A stretch of 64,000 nt of DNA from Prevotella sp. KH2C16 (GTDB taxonomy: Bacteria > Bacteroidota > Bacteroidia > Bacteroidales > Bacteroidaceae): contig NZ_FOOW01000005.1 of assembly GCF_900113305.1 (NCBI RefSeq), positions 1 to 64,000 on the forward strand, given 5' to 3'. This document shows positions 16,650-25,360 of this stretch, piece by piece. Under the pieces are notes generated by a model that saw only the letters and a program-made list of their open reading frames with translations, did no database searches and had not been told where the DNA came from. How positions within the stretch are numbered: the first letter of the stretch is position 1; every line of letters begins with the position of its first letter. The translations under genes and the position numbers were made by a program.

Positions 16650-17849
16650 ATGGAAGAAACGACTTTCCTCAAATTCTTAAAGTATTGTTTGAGTGGTGGA
16701 GACATTCCACAATGTGTTTCAAAAATAAACTGGCATGATCTGTTAGAATTTGCCCAAAAGCAGGCAATAATTGGTGTTTTTGCTTACAAGATTCTTTGCG
16801 ACAACAAAGATCTGTTGGAGAACAAATATTTTATGGCAAATAAGCCGACTGATGATGATGTGCTAGAGTGGATGGGGGCCTTTACAAAAATCCAGAGACG
16901 AAATAGAGAAATTAATACTTACTGTATAAAAGTAGTAAATAATTTTAAAAAGGAAGGTTTTTATACATGTATTCTTAAGGGGCAGGGAAATAACTTGATG
17001 TATCCTGACCCATTTATGCGGACTTCGGGAGATATAGATGTCTGGGCAATACCGACAAGTGAAAGGAAGAGGAAATTCATACAGAATGGTAATAGCTTGC
17101 AGAGATTGACTTTGTCTGACAGGATGATAATCTTCAGTTATGTTCGGAATTTGTTTAGTGAGGCCAAGTTTAAATGTCAGCATATTGAATTCCCCGTATG
17201 GAGACATATTCCTGTCGAGGTGCATTTCTATCCGATGTATTTAGTGAATCCATTTTCAAATTACAAATTGCGGAAGTTTTATGAGGAGCAAAAAGACATG
17301 CAGTTTGCAAACAAGCGAAAACTTCCTGAAATAGATGAGGAGATATGTATACCGACCCCGTTCTTCAATGCTATATACCAACTCACACATATTAATATTC
17401 ATCTTCTTATAGAGGGTATAGGATTGCGTCAGTTGATTGATTACTATTATGTATTGATGAATATTCCGAAGGAGCGGCATGATGAAATCAAATCTTTACT
17501 CGAAGGAATGCATCTTGAGAAACTGGCTGCTGCAATAATGTGGATTCAGAAGAATATTTTTGGACTTCCTGAAGAATTCTTATATATTGAGCCTGATGAG
17601 AAACGAGGAAAGAGACTCTTAAAAGAAGTCGGGCGAGGGGGAAACTTTGGGAAATATGATCCTACGAAGCCAGAGAATGAAGGTTTCTGGCATTTACAAT
17701 TTAGAAAAATGATACAACATGCGGACTTCATAATGGATTATCCTTCTGAGGAGCTGCATGAGCCAATATTTCGAATTTGCCATTTTGTTTGGCGGCAGTG
17801 GTATTATCTCAAATGGCGGCTCTTGTTTAAGAGTACCGTAAATCTATAA
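16650..17849 (+). CDS. Putative nucleotidyltransferase-fold protein (NTP_transf_5-like) in the capsule operon
   Basis: 399 residues. The central segment ILKGQGNNLMYPDP followed by RTSGDIDVWAIP (residues ~107-131) matches the pattern of the uncharacterised nucleotidyltransferase family PF14907: a glycine strand, then GDIDxW supplying the two acidic metal ligands. Helical regions flank it and no signal peptide or membrane segment is seen. Function is unknown; proteins of this type occur in some exopolysaccharide and natural-product clusters. Here it sits between the last glycosyltransferase and the initiating sugar transferase, 18 bases after the former, so it is part of the operon. The family call is by motif memory. 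Confidence 0.7.
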   Translation: MEETTFLKFLKYCLSGGDIPQCVSKINWHDLLEFAQKQAIIGVFAYKILCDNKDLLENKYFMANKPTDDDVLEWMGAFTKIQRRNREINTYCIKVVNNFKKEGFYTCILKGQGNNLMYPDPFMRTSGDIDVWAIPTSERKRKFIQNGNSLQRLTLSDRMIIFSYVRNLFSEAKFKCQHIEFPVWRHIPVEVHFYPMYLVNPFSNYKLRKFYEEQKDMQFANKRKLPEIDEEICIPTPFFNAIYQLTHINIHLLIEGIGLRQLIDYYYVLMNIPKERHDEIKSLLEGMHLEKLAAAIMWIQKNIFGLPEEFLYIEPDEKRGKRLLKEVGRGGNFGKYDPTKPENEGFWHLQFRKMIQHADFIMDYPSEELHEPIFRICHFVWRQWYYLKWRLLFKSTVNL

Positions 17850-17879
17850 AACACAAAACTTTGATAATCTAATTGGGGT

Positions 17880-19307
17880 ATGAAACAATATGCTATCGGA
17901 AATACCTTGGTGAAATTGGCCATCATTATCGGCGATTTCATTATCATGAATTTGCTCTTATTGGGTTTCATTAAGTGGGGAGGAAAGGAGCTTGTGCCAG
18001 AATATGTCCTGACGGCCAAGCGTATAACCTTTGTCGTGGCCAACATGTCGATGCTAATATCAGAATATTTCTTCCATGCAATAGTCCATGATCGGAAAGT
18101 GGAGATTATGCGTGTAATGGTGAGGGTGTTCTGGCTAACCTTTGTCCATGTGGGGTTCTTGCTCGTAACTTTGCGTATACTTCATCAAAGTGGAGGAAAC
18201 TTCTCCCGCTTTATGCTCTATTTCGGGGCGGTAGAGTATGTGGTTTTGGCAATAAGCAGAGTTGTTGAACTCGGAATAGTCCGTTATGTGCGCAGCTTAG
18301 GAATGAATTCCAGATTAGTGTTGTTTGTGGGTAGCGACCCTTCATTGACAACTCTCTATGACCGCTTGATTCTTACTCCATCCATGGGTTATCATATTCT
18401 TGGCTATTATGCCGATGTGCAAATGGAAAACTGTCCTGACGGGCTGAAATACCTGGGTGCCATTGAGGATTTGAACAGAAAGATGGAATTAGAAGAAAGG
18501 AGTTCTTTGAATATTGACAAGATTGATGAGATATTCTGTAGCATGTCGCATGATGAAGCAGAGGAGATAGTTGATATTATGAGGTTTTGCGATAAGAATG
18601 TTATTCGGTTCTTCTATGTCCCCAGAATGTTTGGCAACTATCAATTGAATCTTAAGCCCGAGCGTTTTGGGGATGTAAATGTATATACCAATCACATCGA
18701 GCCGCTCTCCATATTGTCAAACAGAGTGCTAAAACGGCTGTTCGACATTTGTGCAAGTCTGATAGTATGTATTTGCCTGATACCATTTGTCCCGATTATT
18801 GCATTAATAATTAAGTTACAAAGTCCCGGTCCGATATTCTTTGTCCAAAACCGTACGGGAATGAACGGGAAGACATTTAAATGCCTAAAGTTTCGTTCGA
18901 TGCATGTAAACAGACAGGCAGACACTCTTCAGGCTACGGAGGACGACCCAAGAAAATTTGCTTTTGGCAACTTTATGAGGAGAACCAACCTTGATGAATT
19001 CCCTCAGTTCTTCAATGTCTTGATAGGTGATATGAGCATAGTCGGCCCGAGACCTCACATGTTGCATCATACGGAAGTCTATGGGCAACTTATTGACAAA
19101 TATATGGTGCGGCATTTTTGCAAGCCGGGAATCACCGGGTTGGCTCAGGTAACCGGATGCCGGGGTGAGACCAAAGAGCTTTGGCAGATGGAAGAAAGGA
19201 TAAAAAGAGATATCTGGTATATTGAGAACTGGAGTTTCTGGTTAGATATTAAGATCATGTTCATGACAGCGAAGACGGTATTCGTCCATGATCAGAAAGC
19301 CTATTAA
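17880..19307 (+). CDS. Initiating polyprenyl-phosphate sugar transferase (WbaP/WcaJ type)
   Basis: 475 residues. Four or five N-terminal membrane segments (to ~150), a CoA-binding-like cytoplasmic region (~150-270, VLFVGSDPSLTTLYDRL), a re-entrant hydrophobic segment (RLFDICASLIVCICLIPFVP, ~288-307) and the C-terminal bacterial sugar transferase domain with KFRSMH, RRTNLDEFPQFFNVL and MSIVGPRPHM. It transfers a sugar-1-phosphate to undecaprenyl phosphate and so starts each repeat unit. Placement last in the operon, just before a strong terminator, is notable because in many loci it comes first or last. Family certain; sugar unknown. Confidence 0.93.
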   Translation: MKQYAIGNTLVKLAIIIGDFIIMNLLLLGFIKWGGKELVPEYVLTAKRITFVVANMSMLISEYFFHAIVHDRKVEIMRVMVRVFWLTFVHVGFLLVTLRILHQSGGNFSRFMLYFGAVEYVVLAISRVVELGIVRYVRSLGMNSRLVLFVGSDPSLTTLYDRLILTPSMGYHILGYYADVQMENCPDGLKYLGAIEDLNRKMELEERSSLNIDKIDEIFCSMSHDEAEEIVDIMRFCDKNVIRFFYVPRMFGNYQLNLKPERFGDVNVYTNHIEPLSILSNRVLKRLFDICASLIVCICLIPFVPIIALIIKLQSPGPIFFVQNRTGMNGKTFKCLKFRSMHVNRQADTLQATEDDPRKFAFGNFMRRTNLDEFPQFFNVLIGDMSIVGPRPHMLHHTEVYGQLIDKYMVRHFCKPGITGLAQVTGCRGETKELWQMEERIKRDIWYIENWSFWLDIKIMFMTAKTVFVHDQKAY

Positions 19308-19341
19308 GCATACCTGAAAACATTCGAGGAAAGATGATACG

Positions 19342-19377
19342 GAGAAAGGGACTTGCCAGCCGGCAGGTCCCTCTCTC
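19342..19377 (+). terminator. Rho-independent terminator of the capsule operon
   Basis: GAGAAAGGGACTTGCC (19342-19357), AGCC loop, GGCAGGTCCCTCTCTC (19362-19377): a 16-bp stem with two internal imperfections. The following tract is only weakly T-rich. Confidence 0.8.
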
Positions 19378-19380
19378 TAT

Positions 19381-19569
19381 TCATGCACCAGGCATATACA
19401 ACCAGATCACAAAGATGATGATGACAATGGCTATTACGCATAAAGTTGTAAATGTTATATTTGCTATAATCTTTCTGCGCTTTTGAGCACTTAGGTTCTT
19501 TAGCTTAAATTTCTCAGATTCGTCAATATGATGGTGATGGTGGTGGTGATGCCTGTAGTTTTCCGACAT
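19381..19569 (-). CDS. Small His-rich single-span membrane protein
   Basis: 62 residues. Residues 7-14 are eight consecutive histidines; residues ~36-59 form one hydrophobic transmembrane helix ([18 protein letters not shown]) preceded by a lysine/arginine-rich stretch (SAQKRRK), predicting a cytoplasmic His-rich N-terminus. No characterised homologue is recognised. A good promoter (-7 box at 19587-19594) lies 17 bases upstream of the ATG, which supports a real gene. It lies downstream of the pyrophosphatase gene on the same strand. The His run suggests divalent metal binding; that is speculation. Confidence 0.65.
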   Translation of the reverse strand: MSENYRHHHHHHHHIDESEKFKLKNLSAQKRRKIIANITFTTLCVIAIVIIIFVIWLYMPGA

Positions 19570-19586
19570 AGTTCTTAAATTTTGTG

Positions 19587-19619
19587 CAAAGATACTATTT
19601 TTTTGTTTATACTACCAAA
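19587..19619 (-). promoter_or_regulatory. Promoter of the His-rich mini-protein gene
   Basis: Minus strand: TTTG at 19616-19619, 21-base spacer, TATCTTTG at 19587-19594, then the ATG 17 bases on. Confidence 0.6.
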
Positions 19620-19626
19620 TAAAACA

Positions 19627-21828
19627 TCACATAAAGGCGACGGTAAGGCCTGCCATTACGATGCTGACCATCAACATCAGCTTGATGAGGATATTCAAAC
19701 TTGGCCCAGAAGTGTCCTTGAAAGGATCGCCCACGGTGTCGCCCACAATGGTAGCTTTGTGTGCAAAGCTGCCCTTGCCTCCGAAGTTTCCTTCTTCAAC
19801 CATCTTTTTTGCATTGTCCCAGGCACCACCGGCATTTGCCATGAATATGGCGAGGGTGAATCCTGCTGCAAGACCACCAACCAAAAGGCCGAGCACTCCT
19901 GCTACGCCTAATATGATTCCAACGATGATAGGGATGAGGATGGCTAAGAAGGCAGGGACGATCATCTCGTGCTGGGCGGCCTTGGTGGAAATCTCCACGC
20001 AGCGGCCGTAGTCGGGTGTTGCCTTGCCTTCAAGAATGCCGGCTATGGTCTGGAACTGACGCCGAACCTCTACGACCATTTTCTGGGCTGCACGGCCTAC
20101 GGCCTCCATTGTCAGTCCGCAGAACAGGAAGGCAGCCATGGCACCGATGAATGCACCGACGAGGACAGTGGGATTCATCAAGGTTACTTGGAAGAAATTC
20201 ATAAAGTCGGGTATCGTGGCCGTGTCGGGATTAAACGCATTGCCTGCTGCGTCTATAAATTGCTGCCCGCTTGCGGCTGCACGACTCATGGCAATCTTGA
20301 TTTCTTCTACATAGGATGCTAAAAGCGCGAGAGCCGTCAGGGCCGCACTGCCGATGGCAAACCCTTTGCCCGTAGCGGCTGTGGTGTTTCCAAGTGCGTC
20401 AAGCGCATCTGTACGATGGCGGATTTCTTCGCCCAGTTCGCTCATCTCTGCATTGCCCCCCGCATTGTCGGCAATCGGGCCGTAAGCGTCGGTTGCCAAG
20501 GTGATGCCCAGCGTAGACAGCATGCCGACGGCAGCGATACCAATGCCATAGAGCCCATGGGAAATGCTGCTTGCGCTCATGCTCAGGTCGAAGCCATTGG
20601 CGCAAAGATAACTGAGCATGATGGCTATGCCAATTGTGAGTACGGGAATGCAGGTGGAAATCATGCCCGTGCCGATGCCTTTGATAATGACGGTTGCGGA
20701 GCCGGTAAGTCCTGCTTCGGAAATCTTCTGCGTTGGTTTGTAGCTGTGGGATGTATAATATTCTGTAGCCTGACCGATGACAACTCCGGCAGTAAGGCCT
20801 GTTATGACGGAGAATGAAAGTCCAAGCCAGTTCTCGATACCTAAAAGATAAAGGATGACGAATGTAGCTATGGCAATCAGGACGGCACTTACATTAGTGC
20901 CAATGGATAGAGAATGGAGAAGATCTTTCATGCTGGCACCTTCTTTCGTGCGTACCAGGAAAATTCCAATCAAAGAGAGAAATATTCCGACAGCAGCAAT
21001 GAGCATCGGGGCGACAACGGCTTTCAGTTGCATGTCGTTGCTCATGGCAAAAGCCGTAGCTCCAAGGGCTGCCGTGGACAGGATGCTGCCACAGTAGCTT
21101 TCATAGAGGTCTGCTCCCATGCCGGCCACATCACCAACATTGTCTCCCACATTATCGGCAATCGTAGCGGGGTTGCGCGGATCATCTTCCGGAATGTCAG
21201 CCTCGACCTTACCGACTATATCCGCACCGACATCTGCTGCTTTTGTATAAATGCCGCCGCCTACGCGGGCAAACAAGGCCTGTGTGGAAGCACCCATTCC
21301 AAAAGTAAGCATCGTGGTCGTGATAGTAATTAGGGCAGTTTCCTCCCCGCCGTAGACATAGTGAAGGATGATAAACCACATGGCGATATCCAGCAATCCA
21401 AGGCCTACCACCACCAGCCCCATCACGGCACCGGAACGGAAAGCGATCTTCAGTCCTGCATCAAGACTCGTGCGGGTGGCATTGGCAGTGCGGCCGCTCG
21501 CATAGGTCGCCGTCTTCATGCCGAAGAAACCTGCCAGTCCGGAGAAGAAACCTCCAGTAAGGAATGCGAACGGCACCCAGGGATTCTGCACCTTGAGCAC
21601 ATAGGCCATAAAGGCGAAAATCAGGGCAAGGACGATGAACACAATGAATACTACCTTGTACTGCTGTTTCAGGTATGCCATGGCACCTTTTCTCACATAC
21701 TCTGCGATTTCACGCATCCGAGGCGTACCTTCGTCGGTCTTCATCATTGATTTGAAGAAATACCATGCCATGGCTAAGGCTACTACGCTGGCAACAGGGA
21801 CCAGCCAAAAAACAATAGGAATGTTCAT
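19627..21828 (-). CDS. hppA: Membrane-bound ion-pumping pyrophosphatase, K+-dependent type
   Basis: 733 residues with about 16 membrane helices, full length for the family. The catalytic motifs are intact: [13 protein letters not shown] at 199-211, the PPi/Mg-binding [11 protein letters not shown] at 226-236, and a second acidic cluster [18 protein letters not shown] at ~446-463. [10 protein letters not shown] at ~480-489 has Ala where K+-independent enzymes have Lys, so it is predicted to need K+. Members of this type pump H+, Na+ or both; the sequence alone does not settle which. It couples PPi hydrolysis to ion export at the inner membrane, and PPDK encoded at 28209 also handles PPi. Confidence 0.94.
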   Translation of the reverse strand: MNIPIVFWLVPVASVVALAMAWYFFKSMMKTDEGTPRMREIAEYVRKGAMAYLKQQYKVVFIVFIVLALIFAFMAYVLKVQNPWVPFAFLTGGFFSGLAGFFGMKTATYASGRTANATRTSLDAGLKIAFRSGAVMGLVVVGLGLLDIAMWFIILHYVYGGEETALITITTTMLTFGMGASTQALFARVGGGIYTKAADVGADIVGKVEADIPEDDPRNPATIADNVGDNVGDVAGMGADLYESYCGSILSTAALGATAFAMSNDMQLKAVVAPMLIAAVGIFLSLIGIFLVRTKEGASMKDLLHSLSIGTNVSAVLIAIATFVILYLLGIENWLGLSFSVITGLTAGVVIGQATEYYTSHSYKPTQKISEAGLTGSATVIIKGIGTGMISTCIPVLTIGIAIMLSYLCANGFDLSMSASSISHGLYGIGIAAVGMLSTLGITLATDAYGPIADNAGGNAEMSELGEEIRHRTDALDALGNTTAATGKGFAIGSAALTALALLASYVEEIKIAMSRAAASGQQFIDAAGNAFNPDTATIPDFMNFFQVTLMNPTVLVGAFIGAMAAFLFCGLTMEAVGRAAQKMVVEVRRQFQTIAGILEGKATPDYGRCVEISTKAAQHEMIVPAFLAILIPIIVGIILGVAGVLGLLVGGLAAGFTLAIFMANAGGAWDNAKKMVEEGNFGGKGSFAHKATIVGDTVGDPFKDTSGPSLNILIKLMLMVSIVMAGLTVAFM

Positions 21829-21869
21829 AGTCTTTAATTTAATGAATCGGTTTTTTAGTTATATGCCGA

Positions 21870-21877
21870 CAAATATA
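21870..21877 (-). promoter_or_regulatory. -7 element of the hppA promoter
   Basis: Minus strand TATATTTG, 41 bases before the hppA start; no convincing -33 element. Confidence 0.5.
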
Positions 21878-21892
21878 TTAATATTTTTTTAG

Positions 21893-21919
21893 AAAAAAGC
21901 CCATCTTGATGGATTTTTT
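21893..21919. terminator. Hairpin with A/T flanks between hppA and the upstream unit
   Basis: A-run, CCATC (21901-21905), TT, GATGG (21908-21912), T-run. Symmetric, so it can act in either direction; on the minus strand it lies just before the hppA promoter and would insulate hppA from upstream transcription. Confidence 0.6.
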
Positions 21920-21995
21920 CGATTTTCGTTAAAAAATCAGTTATTAACGGGTCGGTAACAAGCTTTCCATTCCTCTTCGTTGGAACTTATGCATA

Positions 21996-22025
21996 AGAAA
22001 ACTTCCCATGCGACTGCATGGGAAG
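21996..22025 (-). terminator. Rho-independent terminator after the small acidic protein gene
   Basis: Perfect 10-bp arms CTTCCCATGC (22002-22011) and GCATGGGAAG (22016-22025) with a 4-base loop; on the minus strand the stem is followed by TTTTC. Confidence 0.8.
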
Positions 22026-22095
22026 CTTCCTGTTGGGTGTCCATAGGAGGGCAATGCCTGTTTGAAGTCAATAAGGATATTTGTCCGTCTGCGAT

Positions 22096-22284
22096 TCAGT
22101 CTTCCCAGTCAGAGAAGAAGCCGGGCTTTGCACCTATTTCTTCTGGATCACCCTCTATGATGGGTTGCTGGTCAGTCTTTCCGTCACCATCGTTGTCGAC
22201 CTGTGAGAATTTTATTCCCATAAGCTCTTCAGGGTATATTTTTATGGTCTCCGTATTCGGAGTTATATATATATTTCTCTTCAT
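22096..22284 (-). CDS. Small acidic protein with EF-hand-like DNDGDGKTD loop
   Basis: 62 residues, no signal peptide or membrane span. It starts MKRNIYITPNTETIKIYPEE, a style seen in short Bacteroidales proteins beginning M-K-[KR]-x-Y-[IL]-x-P. Residues ~30-38 (DNDGDGKTD) resemble a calcium-binding dockerin/EF-hand loop; the C-terminus is acidic (FFSDWED). It begins 9 bases after the stop of the large secreted protein gene and is followed by a strong terminator, so the two form one unit. Function unknown; a peptide or accessory factor acting with the secreted protein is possible. Confidence 0.6.
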   Translation of the reverse strand: MKRNIYITPNTETIKIYPEELMGIKFSQVDNDGDGKTDQQPIIEGDPEEIGAKPGFFSDWED

Positions 22285-22293
22285 TTCCTTGTT

Positions 22294-24465
22294 TTATTTA
22301 ATTACATATTTCTTATTGTTCACAATATAGATGCCTTTGGGCAGTCCCTCCAGCGAGGATGTCCCGCGGCGCACGAGCTGACCATTGATGCCGTAAATAT
22401 CGCCAGACAATTTCTGCCCTGCGGCAATATCGCTGCGGATGCCCTCTATACCTGTAATACTGCCCTGCTCTTCACCGTCAAGGGCGAAGGTAAGGGCCTT
22501 TGCGCCAGAGGCTACATTGGTGGCTATCCAGCAGCGGAAGCCCTTGATAGATAGTGGCGACTGGGTATGATACCACTTTCCGTTGTTGCCCAGCACATAG
22601 GAGCCGGCTGGGACGAACGCCGTTTGCTGAGAGACCTGCGTGCCACAGAACTGAATGTTGTCGGCCTCTGTAGTCGTGGGCTTGGAGTTTTCCTTGAAAG
22701 TCTCCGTCGGAGAAGCCGTCGGGACTACATTGTTAATGGTGAAGTATGGAGCGTTGACCGTGATCGTGGAGTGATCGTTAAGCGTCTTGTTATAGCTTCC
22801 GGTCGTTACATTGGCGTTGCGGGTAGGCCGCATGATGTAGAGTTGGTTGGGTTCTATCACGATGGCAGCGTCGTTGGCAAGGCTGACAGACTCAAAGTCG
22901 ATACGGGTCGGGATGTTCTCGTCCTGTCCTTTCAGTTTGGCCAGGTTTGCCTGGTCGCCGAATGCGGTCTTGAACTGGGCTGCCGTGAGCGCTACGGGCA
23001 GCGTGATGGAGTTCCACAGTCCGGAAGTCATCGTGCGCTTCAAGATGAGTGTATAGGCATTGCCGGTGGAGAGCCCTTGCTTCGTGAGATAGTCGAGCGA
23101 GGTCTGGGTTTCATCGAGTACCATGTCGTTGTCTCCGCAATACTTCAGCTGGAAGTTGTCGAAGGCGGTCCAGTCGAGCTCGTCGGCGGAGCCTTCCACC
23201 TTGATGCCGATGTTCAGCACCTTGCCGTTTTCGGGCACATAGACCAGTATGGAGTTGTTGTAAGTCCCAGTCTCAAACAGCTTGGCAGCCCTGACATAGG
23301 GACTTCCGGTAGATGCGTCCGCGGCCTTGTACACCTTGGTCAGGGATTCGGCGTCATATTCGAACTCTTCGTTGAACAGATTCAGTTTCGTGGAGACATT
23401 TGACTGACCCTCCGAGCTGCCCTCCACATAGGCGAAAAGGCTTGATTTCATACTACCGTCGGTATGATAGAACCCGTCGCAGGAAACGCGGTACCAGCCT
23501 TTCTTCAGCGTCGTTACCGCCTGCGTCAGCGTGCCGTTGGCATGGGCGTCCTGCCCCAGATTGCGTATGGAGCCTATCCAATAGTTTCCGTATTGTCGCT
23601 GATAGTCGTCGTTGACATCGGGCCTTTGTCCCATTCCCACATAATAAGTGTATTGAGCATCTTGCAGGAAACTGTAGGAACCGTTCATTCTGTAGTTGAA
23701 TCCACTGACCGTCCATTTGTCCACATCCTTGTTGCTGCGGTTCATGTCCTGGTCCTTTATCAGGAAGGTGGCGTCAGCCGGTGCCTCGTTAGAGGCAAAC
23801 TGAGCCTTGAAGGCATTCTTCATGTCCTTGAGTGTAATGAACTTCCATTCTGCGTTCTGGCCGTAGCTGCCAATGGCGGTAGGATAGACCAGTTCTAGGC
23901 GGTTGGACGAGGAGGCCTCATCGGAGACGATCAGATACCTGTTTCCGCCCATTGCGGCTCCGGTGCCGTTATAGCAATAGAGTGTATAGGTCTTGCTGTT
24001 GCTGCCGGTCTCGCTGATTGTCCAGGAGAGATTAGAGTTCTCCTGTTTGCGGTCGCAGTAGACCCGGTCCCAGTCGGACTTATTCGCTGCGGTCGGAGTA
24101 CTTGGCGGATTGGGGAATCCAAGGTACTGACCGTCGGAGGTGGCAAGGCTTCCCTGTATCAGGTAAGTGCCGCTTCCCTGGTCGGTCAGGACGATGGGCA
24201 TGCCCACATTATAGGCCGACACGCTCGTGCCCCAGTTGGAGCCGATGTTCAGATACTTCCCTGTGCCCACATTATATAGGTACACAGTTTTCATATCTTC
24301 CTCGCTGCTGTTGATGAAGTCGGCAATGGAGTTTCCCACCCATTGATGGTTAGAGTCCTGTCCCTGGGCAAGGACTTTCGTGGGGAGCGCCGTAGCCAAC
24401 AGGGCCACGAGCACAAAACTTAATTTCATAGCGCTAAATCTTTTGTTTTTGATATAAGTTCGCAT
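22294..24465 (-). CDS. Large secreted protein with type IX-like C-terminal tail
   Basis: 723 residues. A signal peptide occupies residues 1-33 (hydrophobic core FVLVALLATALP, cleavage after VLA); an internal ATG at 24429 would give a shorter signal and is equally possible. The last ~45 residues (GDIYGINGQLVRRGTSSLEGLPKGIYIVNNKKYVIK region) follow the pattern of Bacteroidales T9SS-type C-terminal signals: a turn, NGQLV, KGIYIV, a basic end. The middle is beta-rich with aromatic/Gly-Asn-rich motifs; two copies of a tail-to-carbohydrate-binding-like pattern are suspected but no domain is recognised. It is probably surface-exposed or secreted. Expression may vary because a C10 tract abuts the promoter. 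Confidence 0.75.
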   Translation of the reverse strand: MRTYIKNKRFSAMKLSFVLVALLATALPTKVLAQGQDSNHQWVGNSIADFINSSEEDMKTVYLYNVGTGKYLNIGSNWGTSVSAYNVGMPIVLTDQGSGTYLIQGSLATSDGQYLGFPNPPSTPTAANKSDWDRVYCDRKQENSNLSWTISETGSNSKTYTLYCYNGTGAAMGGNRYLIVSDEASSSNRLELVYPTAIGSYGQNAEWKFITLKDMKNAFKAQFASNEAPADATFLIKDQDMNRSNKDVDKWTVSGFNYRMNGSYSFLQDAQYTYYVGMGQRPDVNDDYQRQYGNYWIGSIRNLGQDAHANGTLTQAVTTLKKGWYRVSCDGFYHTDGSMKSSLFAYVEGSSEGQSNVSTKLNLFNEEFEYDAESLTKVYKAADASTGSPYVRAAKLFETGTYNNSILVYVPENGKVLNIGIKVEGSADELDWTAFDNFQLKYCGDNDMVLDETQTSLDYLTKQGLSTGNAYTLILKRTMTSGLWNSITLPVALTAAQFKTAFGDQANLAKLKGQDENIPTRIDFESVSLANDAAIVIEPNQLYIMRPTRNANVTTGSYNKTLNDHSTITVNAPYFTINNVVPTASPTETFKENSKPTTTEADNIQFCGTQVSQQTAFVPAGSYVLGNNGKWYHTQSPLSIKGFRCWIATNVASGAKALTFALDGEEQGSITGIEGIRSDIAAGQKLSGDIYGINGQLVRRGTSSLEGLPKGIYIVNNKKYVIK

Positions 24466-24698
24466 ATTATTGAATATTGTTTAATTGCCTTTGTTTTTAT
24501 AACAGAGTATGCCGTGTGCATCTGCGCAGAGACGCCTCTGCCTATATCCATGATAATATCCGACTGATGCATGATGCGGTATATTTATCACCTAATTCGA
24601 TGTATATGCATGACCACTTGTTTTTTTTACTCTCTGCTTCGTTTGTCTGTACGGGACACTCTCGTCCCGTCGCACGCCCTCCCAAAGCGATTAGGACA

Positions 24699-24740
24699 CA
24701 AAGTTATAAAGAAAAATGAATGTCTATTTACCCCCCCCCC
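24699..24740 (-). promoter_or_regulatory. Promoter of the secreted protein gene with adjacent poly-C tract
   Basis: Minus strand: TAACTTTG at 24699-24706. The expected -33 position (24727-24730) reads TAAA, and directly upstream of it is an unbroken run of ten G (plus-strand C10, 24731-24740). The predicted transcript has a leader of about 225 bases. Confidence 0.5.
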
Positions 24741-25046
24741 ACAAAATTAACATAGTTTAAGAAATATTATATCTTATATGCACTCCGGCAACTTCCTTGC
24801 CGGTGGTATGACCTTGTGTCGACCCATGCAGAAAGGAGGAAGTAAACCTCGGACTCCATTTTCTCCCCTTGCAAACTGTTAGTGAATAATTATGCATGTC
24901 GCGCATAGGCGTGCGGAAGACGGACTGCCTCGTATGGTGAACCCCCTGCCTGGAGAGCCCCGTACGGCGCGTTTATGGAGCTCGTTTTCTGTTTTGTTTA
25001 CAAATATGTCGCATTTTCCCTCTCGGTATGTGATGGAGTAGAGGGG

Positions 25047-25139
25047 CGGAGGCCGCCTTTAGCAATGCTTTTAACGGCTTTCGGGCTTCTAAACAGCGGC
25101 TTCCGGTATTCCTAAAGGCCGTTAAAAGCACCCCAAGAG
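25047..25139. repeat. Dispersed GC-rich/T-tract repeat, copy A
   Basis: Perfect 12-base inverted arms GCTTTTAACGGC (about 25067-25078) and GCCGTTAAAAGC (about 25118-25129), with GGCCGCCTTT just upstream. Related copies are at 46617-46697 and 58686-58797, each in a gene-free gap. Confidence 0.65.
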
Positions 25140-25300
25140 GTGGTTTTTGTCCGATTGAACCGTCATTTTCGAATAATTATGCAATAAAAAAATGTATATG
25201 CAAAAACGCAGCCCAGCATCAGTCCTTTCCGACTTACAATTTGAAACCGGAATTCTGTCGGGGAGTTCGGAAGGGAGAGTAGTGTGCCCAAGGGATATGA

Positions 25301-25337
25301 TAAACCCCGAAAGAACCCATGGAGAGAACTTTCGGGG
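25301..25337 (-). terminator. Rho-independent terminator of the porin gene
   Basis: Perfect 9-bp arms CCCCGAAAG (25305-25313) and CTTTCGGGG (25329-25337), followed on the minus strand by TTTA; 24 bases after the porin stop. Confidence 0.8.
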
Positions 25338-25360
25338 CATTAGAATTGTCAGACCTTTTC

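Larger units (their letters stand above)
24466..25360. other. Long non-coding gap: leader hairpins, promoter with C10 tract, dispersed repeat, porin terminator
   Basis: No gene is seen in 895 bases. From left: two perfect hairpins in the leader of the secreted protein gene (24526-24541 and 24651-24670), its -7 box (24699-24706), a run of ten C (24731-24740), a hairpin CCGGCAA-CTTCC-TTGCCGG (24785-24803), unassigned sequence, a dispersed-repeat copy (25047-25139) and the porin terminator (25301-25337). Confidence 0.7.

Noticed and set aside
22567-23403. 278-codon open frame antisense to the secreted protein gene
   Set aside because: Composition is that of a reverse-frame shadow of a GC-rich gene; the minus-strand protein has a signal peptide and a family-typical tail.
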